From Pseudomonas fluorescens (GTDB taxonomy: Bacteria; Pseudomonadota; Gammaproteobacteria; Pseudomonadales; Pseudomonadaceae): a stretch of 64,000 nucleotides of DNA. The stretch is taken from the NCBI RefSeq assembly GCF_900636825.1, contig NZ_LR134318.1:5503501-5567500 (forward strand), written 5' to 3'. Positions 8,309 through 16,971 of the stretch are shown in pieces. Made by a program: the position numbers and the translations under genes. The notes under the pieces were generated by a model, which did not search any database, was not told the origin of the DNA, and saw nothing but the letters and a program-made list of their open reading frames with translations. Position 1 is the stretch's first letter. Every line of letters starts with the position of its first letter.

Positions 8309-8410
8309 TGTAGGAGCTGACGAGTGCAACGAGGCTGCGATCTTTTGATTTGTGGTCTTGAAAAACAAGATCAAAAGATCGCAGCCTCGTTGCACTCGTC
8401 AGCTCCTACA
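8309..8410. repeat. REP-type inverted pair, variant with GACGAGTGCAACGAGG
   Basis: Long near-perfect inverted repeat: TGTAGGAGCTGACGAGTGCA and onward, returning as TGCACTCGTCAGCTCCTACA. It is the GTAGGAGCTG family with a different stem interior. Lies between the GNAT gene and etfB. Confidence 0.85.
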
Positions 8411-8434
8411 GGGCTTGCGATGGGTTTTTGTATG

Positions 8435-9205
8435 TCAGCGGACGACGCCTTCTTCGATCAGCAGCTTGAGAATGGCTTCGGCGCCCGCCTGCGCGGTCAC
8501 GCCTTTGAGCACTTGCCCACCGCCGCCACTGGCTTTGGCGGTAGCGGCCTTCATCCGATCGGCGCCGCTTTTGGCTTTGATCACTTTCAGGCGCTTGGGC
8601 CTGGGTTTGGCCGGTTGCAGGGTGCCAACGGACAGAAGTTCGTCGTCGACAATTTCAACGTCATCGGCTTCCAATACGCCACGTTGCGCCGGACCATACG
8701 CACTTTGCCGAGGCTTTGGCGCGGCGTTATCCACAGTCGCCAGAAATGGCAGCTTCACCTTCAAGCGCCGCCGCTGGCCGCGCGGCAGTGCCTGCAGCAG
8801 CAGCGCCGAGCCGTCGTTGATCGATTCGACCTGCGCCAGCCCCACCACCAATGGCCAGCCCAGACCTTCGGCGAGCAGGAACGGCAACATGCCCGAACCT
8901 TCGCCGGTTTCCGCCTGGCTGCCGGTCAGCACTACCTGTGCCCCGGCATCGCGCAAATATGCGGTAAGTGCTGGCAAGGCATCGGCGCCAACCGGTTGCT
9001 CCAGCACATGCATCTGCGCCAGGCCCATGCCCAAGTACGCGCGCAGTGCCGGCTCGGCAACATCGCCGGCATGCAGCACTTGCAGGTTATCCCCAGCCAG
9101 TTGCAAGCCGAGTTCCACGGCGCGGGCATCCTGGTCGGCGCGACGTGGCCGCCCGGAAGTCGGGTGGGCGCCGATTGAAACCAGACTGATAATCTTCGTG
9201 TTCAT
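8435..9205 (-). CDS. etfB: Electron-transfer flavoprotein beta subunit of dimethylglycine catabolism
   Basis: Beta subunit of an ETF that should accept electrons from the dimethylglycine/sarcosine route and pass them to the respiratory chain. 256 residues, starting MNTKIISLVSIGAHPTSGRP with an AAGGAA ribosome-binding site. The ETF beta fold is recognisable from QVVLTGSQAETGEGSGMLPF (adenosine-binding loop region) and LPRGQRRRLKVKLPFLATV. It is the last gene of the operon dipeptidase-like, DUF5943, dgcA, dgcB, etfA, etfB. It is divergent from the housekeeping ETF family, so a dedicated role is likely. A perfect DnaA-box 9-mer lies within the gene at 8727. Confidence 0.85.
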   Translation of the reverse strand: MNTKIISLVSIGAHPTSGRPRRADQDARAVELGLQLAGDNLQVLHAGDVAEPALRAYLGMGLAQMHVLEQPVGADALPALTAYLRDAGAQVVLTGSQAETGEGSGMLPFLLAEGLGWPLVVGLAQVESINDGSALLLQALPRGQRRRLKVKLPFLATVDNAAPKPRQSAYGPAQRGVLEADDVEIVDDELLSVGTLQPAKPRPKRLKVIKAKSGADRMKAATAKASGGGGQVLKGVTAQAGAEAILKLLIEEGVVR

Positions 9206-9214
9206 AGCGTTTCC

Positions 9215-10435
9215 TTAAGCCGCATCGCGCTTGGCATCGTCGCGGTAGGCCGCTACCGCCGCGATCAAGGCCTGGAGAATCTCTGCGCTCTCGCCGATCA
9301 CGGACAAGTCGGCGCGCTTGATCATGTCGCAGCCAGGATCGAGGTTGATCGCCACGACCTTGTCACAGGCACCGATGCCTTGCAGGTGCTGAATTGCCCC
9401 GGAGATCCCCACGGCGACGTACACCCGGGCGGTAACCCAGGTGCCGGACGCGCCGACCTGACGATCACGCGCCATGAAGCCATCGTCCACCGCCACGCGC
9501 GACGCGCCTTCGGTGGCGCCAAGGGCTGCGGCTGTTTCATGAAACAGCTGCCAATCCTTGACGCCGTTGCCGCCAGAGAAGATGAATTCCGCTTCGGCCA
9601 TCGGAATCGCCGCCGGATCCACCGCCACCGCACCGAGATCCTCGATCCGCGACAGACTGCGCGCCACGCTTGTGGATAACTCCATCGGCAGCGCTTCATG
9701 TCGGGTTTCGCTGACCGGTTCGGCGCATTCGGCCGCCGCCAGAATCAACCGCGCGACCGGACGAGCCAAGTCCTGCAACCCGGCACCGGCACGGCCGATG
9801 CACTCCTGATCCTTCACTTGCCAGACCCGCGTTGCCGGGCGCTCGCCCAGCGCTGCAGCAAAGCGTCGGCCGAGTTCGCCGCCACCGCTGCGACTGTCCG
9901 GCAGCAGCCAGTGGCGCGGATTGAACTGGTTATCCACAGCACGCAAACCCTGCACCCGTTGTTCCGGTGCATAACCGCTGAATGCTTCACCTTCGAGCAC
10001 CAGCAAGCGATCGACGCCGGCAGTTTCGAAAGTATTTTCCTTGTGCTCACCAAAGACCACCGCCAGCACCGCACCGTCGGTACCGGCGAGTTGATGGGCG
10101 AGGCCGAGCAAATCACGGTCGTGGCTGCTCAGGCGGCCACCGACCATATCCGGCACAACGCTGATGTAGAACGCCGGGGCCGGCACCTGATGCAGCGGCA
10201 ATTGCACCTCAACCGCGGCCGAGCGCTTGACCGCTCCGCCCTGTTGCGCGCCGCTGCGGTCGATCCGTTTGATGCCGTTAGGGCCGATAAAACCCATGCC
10301 GTGCAGATTCTTGCGGATGACGCCGTTGGGCCCCATCCAGCTGTGTTGCGCCGGTTGCATCGCCGCGTGCAGCGGGTGCAGACGGTTACGCGCAATCCAT
10401 TCGGCGCGCGGGTCGCGGCGGATAATGTCGCTCAT
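9215..10435 (-). CDS. etfA: Electron-transfer flavoprotein alpha subunit of dimethylglycine catabolism
   Basis: FAD-binding partner of the downstream EtfB. 406 residues from the ATG at 10435, whose A is shared with the TGA stop of dgcB (TGATG), so translation is coupled. An N-terminal extension of about 90 residues (MGPNGVIRKNLHGMGFIGPN repeats of the form 'GPNG') precedes the ETF domain. The C-terminal FAD-binding domain is shown by FIFSGGNGVKDW, a GISGAIQHLQGI motif and KVVAINLDPGCDMIKRADL. Two perfect DnaA-box 9-mers lie inside the gene (9671 and 9930). Confidence 0.87.
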   Translation of the reverse strand: MSDIIRRDPRAEWIARNRLHPLHAAMQPAQHSWMGPNGVIRKNLHGMGFIGPNGIKRIDRSGAQQGGAVKRSAAVEVQLPLHQVPAPAFYISVVPDMVGGRLSSHDRDLLGLAHQLAGTDGAVLAVVFGEHKENTFETAGVDRLLVLEGEAFSGYAPEQRVQGLRAVDNQFNPRHWLLPDSRSGGGELGRRFAAALGERPATRVWQVKDQECIGRAGAGLQDLARPVARLILAAAECAEPVSETRHEALPMELSTSVARSLSRIEDLGAVAVDPAAIPMAEAEFIFSGGNGVKDWQLFHETAAALGATEGASRVAVDDGFMARDRQVGASGTWVTARVYVAVGISGAIQHLQGIGACDKVVAINLDPGCDMIKRADLSVIGESAEILQALIAAVAAYRDDAKRDAA

Positions 10436-12384
10436 CAATGCACCTCCGCAGGTTCACGTTTGGCCGGGGCGGCAGGCTTGCTTGGCGCGGCGTCTTCGAG
10501 CAACGCGTCGGCGACCAGTTCGGCGATGTCCTTGATCAGCGGACGCGGTTCGACCACGCCTTCGAGCATCGCCGTGCACTGTGGACAACCCACCGCTACC
10601 AACTCGGCGCCGGTTTCGCGGATGTCTTCCATGCGCATGTCGGGAATCCGTTGCTTGCCCGGAATGTCAGTGATCGGCGCGCCGCCACCGCCGCCGCAGC
10701 AGCGCGAGCGGAAGCCGGAGCGTTGCATCTCTTTGACTTCGATGCCCAGCGCACGCAGCACTTCACGCGGTGCTTCGTATTCGCCGTTGTAGCGGCCCAG
10801 GTAGCACGGATCGTGATAGGTCACGCTGTTGCCTTTGTGCTGGCCAAGATTCAGCGCGCCGGCCTGAATGATCTCGGCCATATAGGTGCTGTGGTGCTGC
10901 ACCAGGTAGTTGCCGTCGAAGGCACCGTACTCGTTTTTCAGCACATGGAAACTGTGCGGATCGCAGGTCACGATGCGGTTGAAGCTGTATTTAGCCAGGG
11001 TCTGGATGTTGCGTTTTGCCAGCAACTGGAACGTGGCTTCATCGCCGAGACGCCGGGCCACGTCACCGCTGTCGCGCTCTTCGAGGCCGAGCACGGCAAA
11101 GTCGATTTTCGCCGCTTTCAGCACCTTGACGAATGCACGCAGGGTGCGCTGGTTGCGCATGTCGAAAGCACCGTCGCCGACCCAGAACAGCACGTCGGTG
11201 GATTTCTTTTCGCTGAGCAGATTGAGGTTCAGATCCGCCGCCCAGTTCATCCGCCCGCCGGGGGCAAAGCCGCCGGGATTGTCGGTGGCGATCAGGTTTT
11301 CAAGGACCTCGGCACCCTTGTTCGGCGTCGCGCCTTTTTCCAGGGTCAGATGACGGCGCATGTCGACGATGGCATCGACGTGCTCGATCATCATCGGGCA
11401 TTCCTCGACGCAGGCGCGGCAGGTGGTGCACGACCACAGGGTTTCGGCATCGACCAGGCCGTTGACGATCGGTTGATGCGGATTGCCTGAGTGTTCGCCG
11501 ATCGGTTTGCCCGGATACGGACTGCCAGCAAATTTCGCGTCAGTGCCACCCGCGAGACCGACGACCATGTCCTGAATCAGTTTTTTCGGGTTCAGCGGCT
11601 GGCCAGCGGCGAACGCCGGGCACGCTGCTTCGCACTTGCCGCACTGCACGCAGGCGTCGAAACCGAGCAACTGGTTCCAGGTGAAATCCTTGGGTTTTTC
11701 CACGCCCAGCGGCGCATCGGGGTTGTTCAGGTCCAGCGGCTTCAAACCGGTCGAACGACCGCCACCGAAGCGTTCCGGGCGGCGGTGCCAGGCCAGGTGC
11801 AGGGCACCGGCGAAGGCGTGCTTCATCGGCCCGCCCCAGGTCATGCCGAAGAACAACTCCGATACGCCCCACAGCACGCCGATCCCGAGAATTACCGCCA
11901 GCACCCATCCGCCGAAGTTTTCCGGCAGAATTCCGGCCACTGGCAGGGTCACCAGGAAAAACGACGCCGAGAACGCCAGCAGGCTTTTCGGCAGGCGCAT
12001 CCACGGGCCTTTCGACAGGCGCGCAGGCGGATTGATGCGGCGCAGGTACATGAAGATCGCACCGACGAACATCACCGCCGACATCAGCAGCAATGCGTAG
12101 CCGAGGATGCGGTTATGCAGGCCGAAACCGTGCACCAGAATCGCCAGCACGATCGACGCCACTGCACCGCCCGCGGTGGCGACGTGGGTGTTGGCGATGT
12201 ATTTGTCCCGCGCCACGACGTGGTGCAGGTCGACCATGTAACGCTTGGGCATGGCAAACAGGCCGCCGAGCAGATCGACCTTCGCCGCCCGGCCCCGGCG
12301 CCACATGTTCATCCGCCGAAGCGCGCCAAGGACAGCGAGGCCCAGGGCTGCGAACAACAGGATTGGAAGAAGGGTGTTCAACAT
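10435..12384 (-). CDS. dgcB: Dimethylglycine demethylase subunit, membrane iron-sulfur protein
   Basis: Partner of DgcA in oxidation of dimethylglycine to sarcosine. 649 residues. The N-terminal ~190 residues contain several hydrophobic helices (LLPILLFAALGLAVLGAL, GYALLLMSAVMFVGAIF and others). Two 4Fe-4S ferredoxin motifs follow (CVQCGKCEAACP from C245, then CTTCRACVEECP), then two cysteine-rich CCG-type domains (a PCYLGRYNGEYE region with CCGGGGG, and GCPQCTAM). The layout matches heterodisulfide reductase / glycerol-3-phosphate dehydrogenase C-like membrane electron carriers. The ATG at 12384, eight bases after GAGG, is preferred over the GTG at 12393. A 95-base palindromic repeat separates it from dgcA. 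Confidence 0.9.
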   Translation of the reverse strand: MLNTLLPILLFAALGLAVLGALRRMNMWRRGRAAKVDLLGGLFAMPKRYMVDLHHVVARDKYIANTHVATAGGAVASIVLAILVHGFGLHNRILGYALLLMSAVMFVGAIFMYLRRINPPARLSKGPWMRLPKSLLAFSASFFLVTLPVAGILPENFGGWVLAVILGIGVLWGVSELFFGMTWGGPMKHAFAGALHLAWHRRPERFGGGRSTGLKPLDLNNPDAPLGVEKPKDFTWNQLLGFDACVQCGKCEAACPAFAAGQPLNPKKLIQDMVVGLAGGTDAKFAGSPYPGKPIGEHSGNPHQPIVNGLVDAETLWSCTTCRACVEECPMMIEHVDAIVDMRRHLTLEKGATPNKGAEVLENLIATDNPGGFAPGGRMNWAADLNLNLLSEKKSTDVLFWVGDGAFDMRNQRTLRAFVKVLKAAKIDFAVLGLEERDSGDVARRLGDEATFQLLAKRNIQTLAKYSFNRIVTCDPHSFHVLKNEYGAFDGNYLVQHHSTYMAEIIQAGALNLGQHKGNSVTYHDPCYLGRYNGEYEAPREVLRALGIEVKEMQRSGFRSRCCGGGGGAPITDIPGKQRIPDMRMEDIRETGAELVAVGCPQCTAMLEGVVEPRPLIKDIAELVADALLEDAAPSKPAAPAKREPAEVH

Positions 12385-12400
12385 CAGAGTCACCTCTGGC

Positions 12401-12495
12401 GAGCGGCAAGCTGCAAGCTACAAGCGGCAAGAAAGAGCAGCATGGATCGGCTGTGCTTTTACTTGCCGCTTGCAGCTTGTGGCTTGCAGCTGAGC
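12401..12495. repeat. AAGCTGCAAGC-type palindromic repeat between dgcA and dgcB
   Basis: GGCAAGCTGCAAGCTACAAG and GCGGCAAG are mirrored by CTTGCCGCTTGCAGCTTGTG and GCTTGCAGC, giving a long hairpin inside the operon. Related elements occur at 35196-35314 (between betB and betA) and 47049-47165. Confidence 0.75.
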
Positions 12496-12497
12496 CG

Positions 12498-14558
12498 TCA
12501 AAAATCCTTACAGAGCCGAAGTGCGTCGTAAATGGCGGCGTGTGTATTGCGCTGCGCCACGCAGTCGCCGATGCGGAACAGCAAGTAGCCGTCGCCCGCT
12601 TCGCTCAGCGAAGGCTGTGGCTGGATCGCGAACAGCGCTTCGACGTCGATCTGGCCCTTGTTGCGCGAGCCGTCCTTGAGGGCGTAGTAGATTTCTTCGT
12701 CCGGGCGCACGCCGTTTTCGACGACCACCTGATCGACCACCCGCTCCTCTTTCGCGCCGGTGTACTCGTTCTCCAGCACCGCCACCAACTTGTCGCCTTC
12801 GCGGTAGACCTTCTCCAGCATCATGTCGCCGGTCATGATCACTTCTTTCGGGTACATGCTGCGGTAGTAGGTCGGGAACGACGTACCGCCAATGGCCACG
12901 CCCGGTTTGATGTCGTCGGTGACGATCTCGACCTGGCTGCCCTTGTCGGCGAGGAAGTCGGCGACCGACATGCCGGTGAATTCGCAAATGGTGTCGTAGA
13001 CCAGCACGTTCTTGCCCGGTGCAACCTTGCCGTCGAGCACGTCCCAACTGCTGACCACCAGCCCTTCGGCGGCGCCCCAGTGTTCGTTCTGCTCAAGGTA
13101 CGGATGACCGCCGACCGCCAGCACCACCACGTCCGGACGCAGGTCCATGATGGTGTCGGCATCCGCCGCCGTGCCCAGGCGCAGATCGACTTTCAGTCGT
13201 GCCAGTTCCAGCTGGAACCAGCGGGTGATGCCGGCGATCTGGTCACGCTGCGGTGCTTTCGATGCGGTGGTGATCTGCCCGCCGATGAAGTCTTTTTTCT
13301 CGAACAGCGTGACGTCGTGGCCACGCTCGGCAGCCACGCGCGCGGCTTCCATCCCGGCCGGGCCGGCACCGACGATCACCACCTTGCGTTTCGGCCCGGT
13401 GGATTTCTCGATGATGTGCGGCACGCCCATGTATTCACGCGAGGTCGCGGCGTTCTGGATGCACAGCACGTCGAGACCTTGATACTGACGGTCGATGCAG
13501 TAGTTGGCGCCGACGCACTGTTTGATCTGATCGATCTGGCCCATCTTGATCTTGGCGATCAGGTGCGGGTCAGCGATGTGCGCGCGGGTCATGCCGACCA
13601 TGTCGACGTAACCGCCCTCGAGAATCCGCGTAGCCTGGTTCGGGTCCTTGATGTTCTGTGCATGCAGCACCGGCACCTTGACCACTTCCTTGATCCCGGC
13701 AGCCAGGTGCAGGAACGGCTCCGGTGGATAACTCATGTTCGGAATGACGTTGGCCAGGGTGTTGTGCGTATCGCAACCCGAGCCGACCACGCCGATGAAA
13801 TCGAGCATGCCGGTGTCGTCGTAATACTTGGCGATCTGCTTCATGTCCTCGTGGGACAAGCCGTCCGGGTGGAACTCGTCACCGCACAGGCGCATGCCCA
13901 CGCAGAAATCGTCACCGACCTCGGCGCGCACGGCTTTCAGGACTTCGAGACCGAACTTCATCCGTCCTTCGAAGCTGCCGCCCCATTCATCGGTGCGCTT
14001 GTTGACGCGCGGGCTCCAGAACTGATCGATCATGTGCTGGTGCACGGCCGACAGTTCAACGCCATCGAGGCCACCGGCCTTGGCCCGGCGCGCGGCCTGG
14101 GCATAGTTACCGATCACCCGCCAGATTTCTTCCGGTTCGATGGTCTTGCAAGTGGCACGGTGCACCGGCTCACGGATACCCGACGGCGACATCAGGGTCG
14201 GCCAGTGGAAGCCGTCCCAACGCGAGCGGCGGCCCATGTGGGTAATCTGAATCATGATCTTGGCGCCATGCTTGTGCATGGCATCCGCGAGATTCTGGAA
14301 GTGCGGAATGATCCGGTCGGTCGCCAGGTTGACCGAACTCCACCATTGCTGCGGGCTGTCGATGGCGACCACAGAAGAACCACCACAGATCGCCAGGCCG
14401 ATGCCGCCCTTGGCTTTCTCTTCGTAATATTTGACGTAGCGCTCGGTGGTCATGCCACCGTCAGTCGCGTAGACCTCGGCGTGCGCGGTGCTGAGCACGC
14501 GGTTGCGGATGGTCAGTTTGCCGATCTGGATCGGCTGGAACATTGCTTCGAAAGCCAT
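12498..14558 (-). CDS. dgcA: Dimethylglycine demethylase, FMN/FAD oxidoreductase subunit
   Basis: Catalyses oxidative demethylation of dimethylglycine to sarcosine. 686 residues. The N-terminal ~370 residues form an old-yellow-enzyme / trimethylamine dehydrogenase-type TIM barrel (FQPIQIGKLTIRNRVLSTAH, ELSAVHQHMIDQFWSPRVNK). A cysteine cluster (CVGANYCIDRQYQGLDVLCI) follows, where this family binds 4Fe-4S. A C-terminal Rossmann region has VVIVGAGPAGMEAARVAAERG for a second nucleotide cofactor. GAGG precedes the ATG. It follows the DUF5943 gene by 15 bases. Confidence 0.92.
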   Translation of the reverse strand: MAFEAMFQPIQIGKLTIRNRVLSTAHAEVYATDGGMTTERYVKYYEEKAKGGIGLAICGGSSVVAIDSPQQWWSSVNLATDRIIPHFQNLADAMHKHGAKIMIQITHMGRRSRWDGFHWPTLMSPSGIREPVHRATCKTIEPEEIWRVIGNYAQAARRAKAGGLDGVELSAVHQHMIDQFWSPRVNKRTDEWGGSFEGRMKFGLEVLKAVRAEVGDDFCVGMRLCGDEFHPDGLSHEDMKQIAKYYDDTGMLDFIGVVGSGCDTHNTLANVIPNMSYPPEPFLHLAAGIKEVVKVPVLHAQNIKDPNQATRILEGGYVDMVGMTRAHIADPHLIAKIKMGQIDQIKQCVGANYCIDRQYQGLDVLCIQNAATSREYMGVPHIIEKSTGPKRKVVIVGAGPAGMEAARVAAERGHDVTLFEKKDFIGGQITTASKAPQRDQIAGITRWFQLELARLKVDLRLGTAADADTIMDLRPDVVVLAVGGHPYLEQNEHWGAAEGLVVSSWDVLDGKVAPGKNVLVYDTICEFTGMSVADFLADKGSQVEIVTDDIKPGVAIGGTSFPTYYRSMYPKEVIMTGDMMLEKVYREGDKLVAVLENEYTGAKEERVVDQVVVENGVRPDEEIYYALKDGSRNKGQIDVEALFAIQPQPSLSEAGDGYLLFRIGDCVAQRNTHAAIYDALRLCKDF

Positions 14559-14573
14559 GGCACGGTCCTCGGC

Positions 14574-15104
14574 TTACAACGGCTTGACGGTGAACAAGCC
14601 GTCATCGTGGCCCTCTTCGGAGCCTCCGTAGACTTGTTCGGCGACAGTGCGGATCTTGCTGCCACGGGCTTCGAGGATCTGATCCATGGCGCCGGCAAAC
14701 CAGCCAGTGAACATGTAATCGACCTTGCGCCCGACTTTGCCGTAGACGTAGACGAATGCGGAGTGTTCGAGCTTGACGCTGGCAGTGCCTTTATCGAGGT
14801 CGATGTCCTGAATCTTGAACAGACCCCAACCACGCTGCGACAGGCGCTTCATGTAGTGTTCGAACACCGCGACGCCTTCCAGGCCGTGGCATTCGGCTTC
14901 CTTTTCACACCAGTGCCAGGCGGATTTGTAGCCGGCCTTGTAGAGAATCTCGGCGTAGGCGTCAGCGCCCAAAACCTCTTCGATACCCATGTGGTTGTTA
15001 ACGAAGAAATGCCGCGGCACGTAGAGCATTGGCAGGGCGTCGGAGGTCCAGACACCGGTCTCGCTGTCGACTTCGATAGGCAATTGCGGGGCGATCTTGG
15101 CCAT
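14574..15104 (-). CDS. DUF5943 family protein of the dimethylglycine operon
   Basis: 176-residue cytosolic protein without signal peptide or membrane segment, beginning MAKIAPQLPIEVDSETGVWT. It resembles small V4R-like / haem- or hydrocarbon-binding folds in general composition (VFEHYMKRLSQRGWGLFKIQ, then FTGWFAGAMDQILEARGSKI), but I cannot assign an activity. Tight linkage to dgcA (15-base gap), which I recall being kept in P. aeruginosa, implies a role with the demethylase, perhaps as an accessory or assembly factor. Confidence 0.75.
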   Translation of the reverse strand: MAKIAPQLPIEVDSETGVWTSDALPMLYVPRHFFVNNHMGIEEVLGADAYAEILYKAGYKSAWHWCEKEAECHGLEGVAVFEHYMKRLSQRGWGLFKIQDIDLDKGTASVKLEHSAFVYVYGKVGRKVDYMFTGWFAGAMDQILEARGSKIRTVAEQVYGGSEEGHDDGLFTVKPL

Positions 15105-15148
15105 GGAAACTTAACTCCAGAAAATTTTAGATTCAGTGTTGGCCGCGG

Positions 15149-15181
15149 CCCTCACCCCAGCCCTCTCCCAGAGGGAGAGGG
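15149..15181. repeat. CCCTCACCC...CTCTCCCAGAGGGAGAGGG short palindromic repeat
   Basis: One copy of a pyrimidine-rich repeat ending in the hairpin CCCTCTCCCAGAGGGAGAGG. Other copies are at 20207, 22324, 22458, 30422 and 30564. It lies between two genes of the dimethylglycine operon. Confidence 0.8.
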
Positions 15182-15210
15182 CGCAGATCGGCGGCGGTCT
15201 TGAGAAAGCG

Positions 15211-16188
15211 TTATTCGCCCCAGACGTCTTTGAGGACGTTCACCCAGTTCTCACCCATGATCTTGCGCACGACGCGTTCGGAATGGCCGCGTTTGAGCAG
15301 GGTTTCGGTGAGATTGGGGAATTCGCCGACGGTGCGGATGCCCAGCGGGTTGATGATCTTGCCGAAGCTGGTCAGACGACGGGCGTAGCCCTTGTCGTGA
15401 GTCAGGTATTCGAAGAATTCCTGGCCATGGCCCTGAGTGAAATCGGTGCCGATGCCGATGGCGTCTTCGCCAACAATGTTCATAGTGTATTCGATGGCTT
15501 CGGCGTAATCGTCGATGGTCGAATCAATGCCCTTGGCCAGGAACGGCGCGAACATTGTCACGCCGACGAAACCGCCATGGTCGGCGATGAACTTCAGTTC
15601 TGCATCGGACTTGTTGCGCGGGTGCTCTTTGAGACCCGACGGCAGGCAGTGCGAGTAGCAGACCGGTTTTTTCGATTCGAGAATGACTTCTTCGGATGTC
15701 TTGGAACCGACGTGGGACAGGTCGCACATGACGCCGACGCGGTTCATCTCGGCGACGATCTCGCGACCGAACCCCGACAGTCCGCCATCGCGCTCGTAGC
15801 AACCGGTGCCGACGAGGTTCTGGGTGTTGTAGCACATCTGCACGATGCCGACGCCGAGCTGCTTGAACACCTCGACATAGCCGATCTGGTCTTCAAACGC
15901 GTGGGCATTCTGGAAGCCGAAGAGGATGCCGGTCTTGCCCTGCTCCTTGGCGCGGCGGATGTCGGCGGTGGTACGCACCGGCATCACCAGGTCGCTGTTC
16001 TCGCGGATCAGTTTCTGGCTGGCAGCGATGTTGTTCACGGTCGCCTGAAAGCCTTCCCACACCGACACTGTGCAGTTGGCCGCCGTCAGACCGCCCTTGC
16101 GCATGTCTTCAAACAGCTCGCGGTTCCATTTGGCAATGATCAGACCGTCGATAACGATGCTGTCGGCGTGTAATTCGGCTGGGCTCAT
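15211..16188 (-). CDS. M19 membrane-dipeptidase-like protein of the dimethylglycine operon
   Basis: 325 residues, ATG at 16188 with AGGGG eight bases upstream. The fold is that of renal (membrane) dipeptidase: GLSGFGREIVAEMNRVGVMC, then DLSHVG, EHPRN and IGIGTDF. Compared with renal dipeptidase, the metal ligands His198 (DLSHVG) and His219 (CYSHC) are kept. The N-terminal HxD pair is replaced (VIDGLIIAKWN) and the bridging Glu is Gln (GFQNAHAF). No signal peptide is seen. It is the first gene of the operon with DUF5943, dgcA, dgcB and the etf genes, so a substrate related to N-methylated glycine compounds is more likely than ordinary dipeptides. Activity is uncertain. Confidence 0.8.
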   Translation of the reverse strand: MSPAELHADSIVIDGLIIAKWNRELFEDMRKGGLTAANCTVSVWEGFQATVNNIAASQKLIRENSDLVMPVRTTADIRRAKEQGKTGILFGFQNAHAFEDQIGYVEVFKQLGVGIVQMCYNTQNLVGTGCYERDGGLSGFGREIVAEMNRVGVMCDLSHVGSKTSEEVILESKKPVCYSHCLPSGLKEHPRNKSDAELKFIADHGGFVGVTMFAPFLAKGIDSTIDDYAEAIEYTMNIVGEDAIGIGTDFTQGHGQEFFEYLTHDKGYARRLTSFGKIINPLGIRTVGEFPNLTETLLKRGHSERVVRKIMGENWVNVLKDVWGE

Positions 16189-16419
16189 CAGGCGTCCCCT
16201 TATTGGCGATTCATGCGCCGAATCGTCTGCCGGCGCTTTGGGGCCAGCATATGCCTCGGTGCCGGGGCGACCGGGTGCAAAAACGACAGGGGAATTGCCG
16301 AAAGCGTCAATCCGCGACAAAGGGTCGTCGGCCGCCCTCCTCGGCCGGCTGTTCAAGCCCGCGCGCTTGCGCCAGAATCTGCCGCATCCTGCAAATATCA
16401 CTGGATTAGAGCGACCTCA

Positions 16420-16821
16420 ATGAAATCGATCTTCTTCGCCCTGGCACTGATCGCGACCGGCGTACACGCCGCCGAAGAGTCCGAAACCAACCCGTGCGAC
16501 GCGGTGGAAAACGACATCCAGACCCTGGAATGCTCGGCCTACAGCCGCACCACCGCCGAAGACCTGCTCAAGGACAACTACGCCAGCCTCAACGAACGCA
16601 TGCAAGCGGCTTACGGCAAAAATCCCACGCAACTGGCCGACATCACCGCCAAACTGAAAACCGCCCAGCAGCAGTGGCTGAAAACCCGCGATGCCGATTG
16701 CGCGGTCGAAGCCTTCCCGGCGACGGCGGGAAGCAAGGCCTTCACCATTGCGCAGAATGATTGTGTGGCACGGATGAGTGATGAACGGTCGGAGTTTTTG
16801 GAGTCGATTGGGCAGGAGTGA
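16420..16821 (+). CDS. Secreted DUF1311 / LprI-type small protein
   Basis: 133 residues with a clear signal peptide (MKSIFFALALIATGVHAAEE, cleavage after the second Ala of HAA or close by). The mature part has cysteines in CDAVENDIQTLECSAY, DADCAVEA and AQNDCVARM, and the helical QQQWLKTRDADC segment typical of DUF1311/LprI proteins, some of which inhibit lysozyme. Periplasmic location expected. It is divergent from the dipeptidase operon, with a 231-base gap. Confidence 0.75.
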   Translation: MKSIFFALALIATGVHAAEESETNPCDAVENDIQTLECSAYSRTTAEDLLKDNYASLNERMQAAYGKNPTQLADITAKLKTAQQQWLKTRDADCAVEAFPATAGSKAFTIAQNDCVARMSDERSEFLESIGQE

Positions 16822-16971
16822 TAGAACGTCTGGACGGCTGTTGCGGCTTCATCGGCGTAACCTCGTCCTCAACCACCCTATTGCGATCGCGCCGGTAGGC
16901 TGTGCCTGATGGCCAGTAGCGACACACACGCGCAACATGCCGACACGCCTTGTTTATTGGTCACTGGAAAA

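Noticed and set aside
12093-15203. A very long open frame (over 1000 codons) on the plus strand, antisense to dgcA and the DUF5943 gene
   Set aside because: It is a mirror of the GC-rich codon pattern of dgcA on the opposite strand. It lacks family resemblance and a ribosome-binding site, and its composition (His, Arg, Val rich) is typical of shadow frames.
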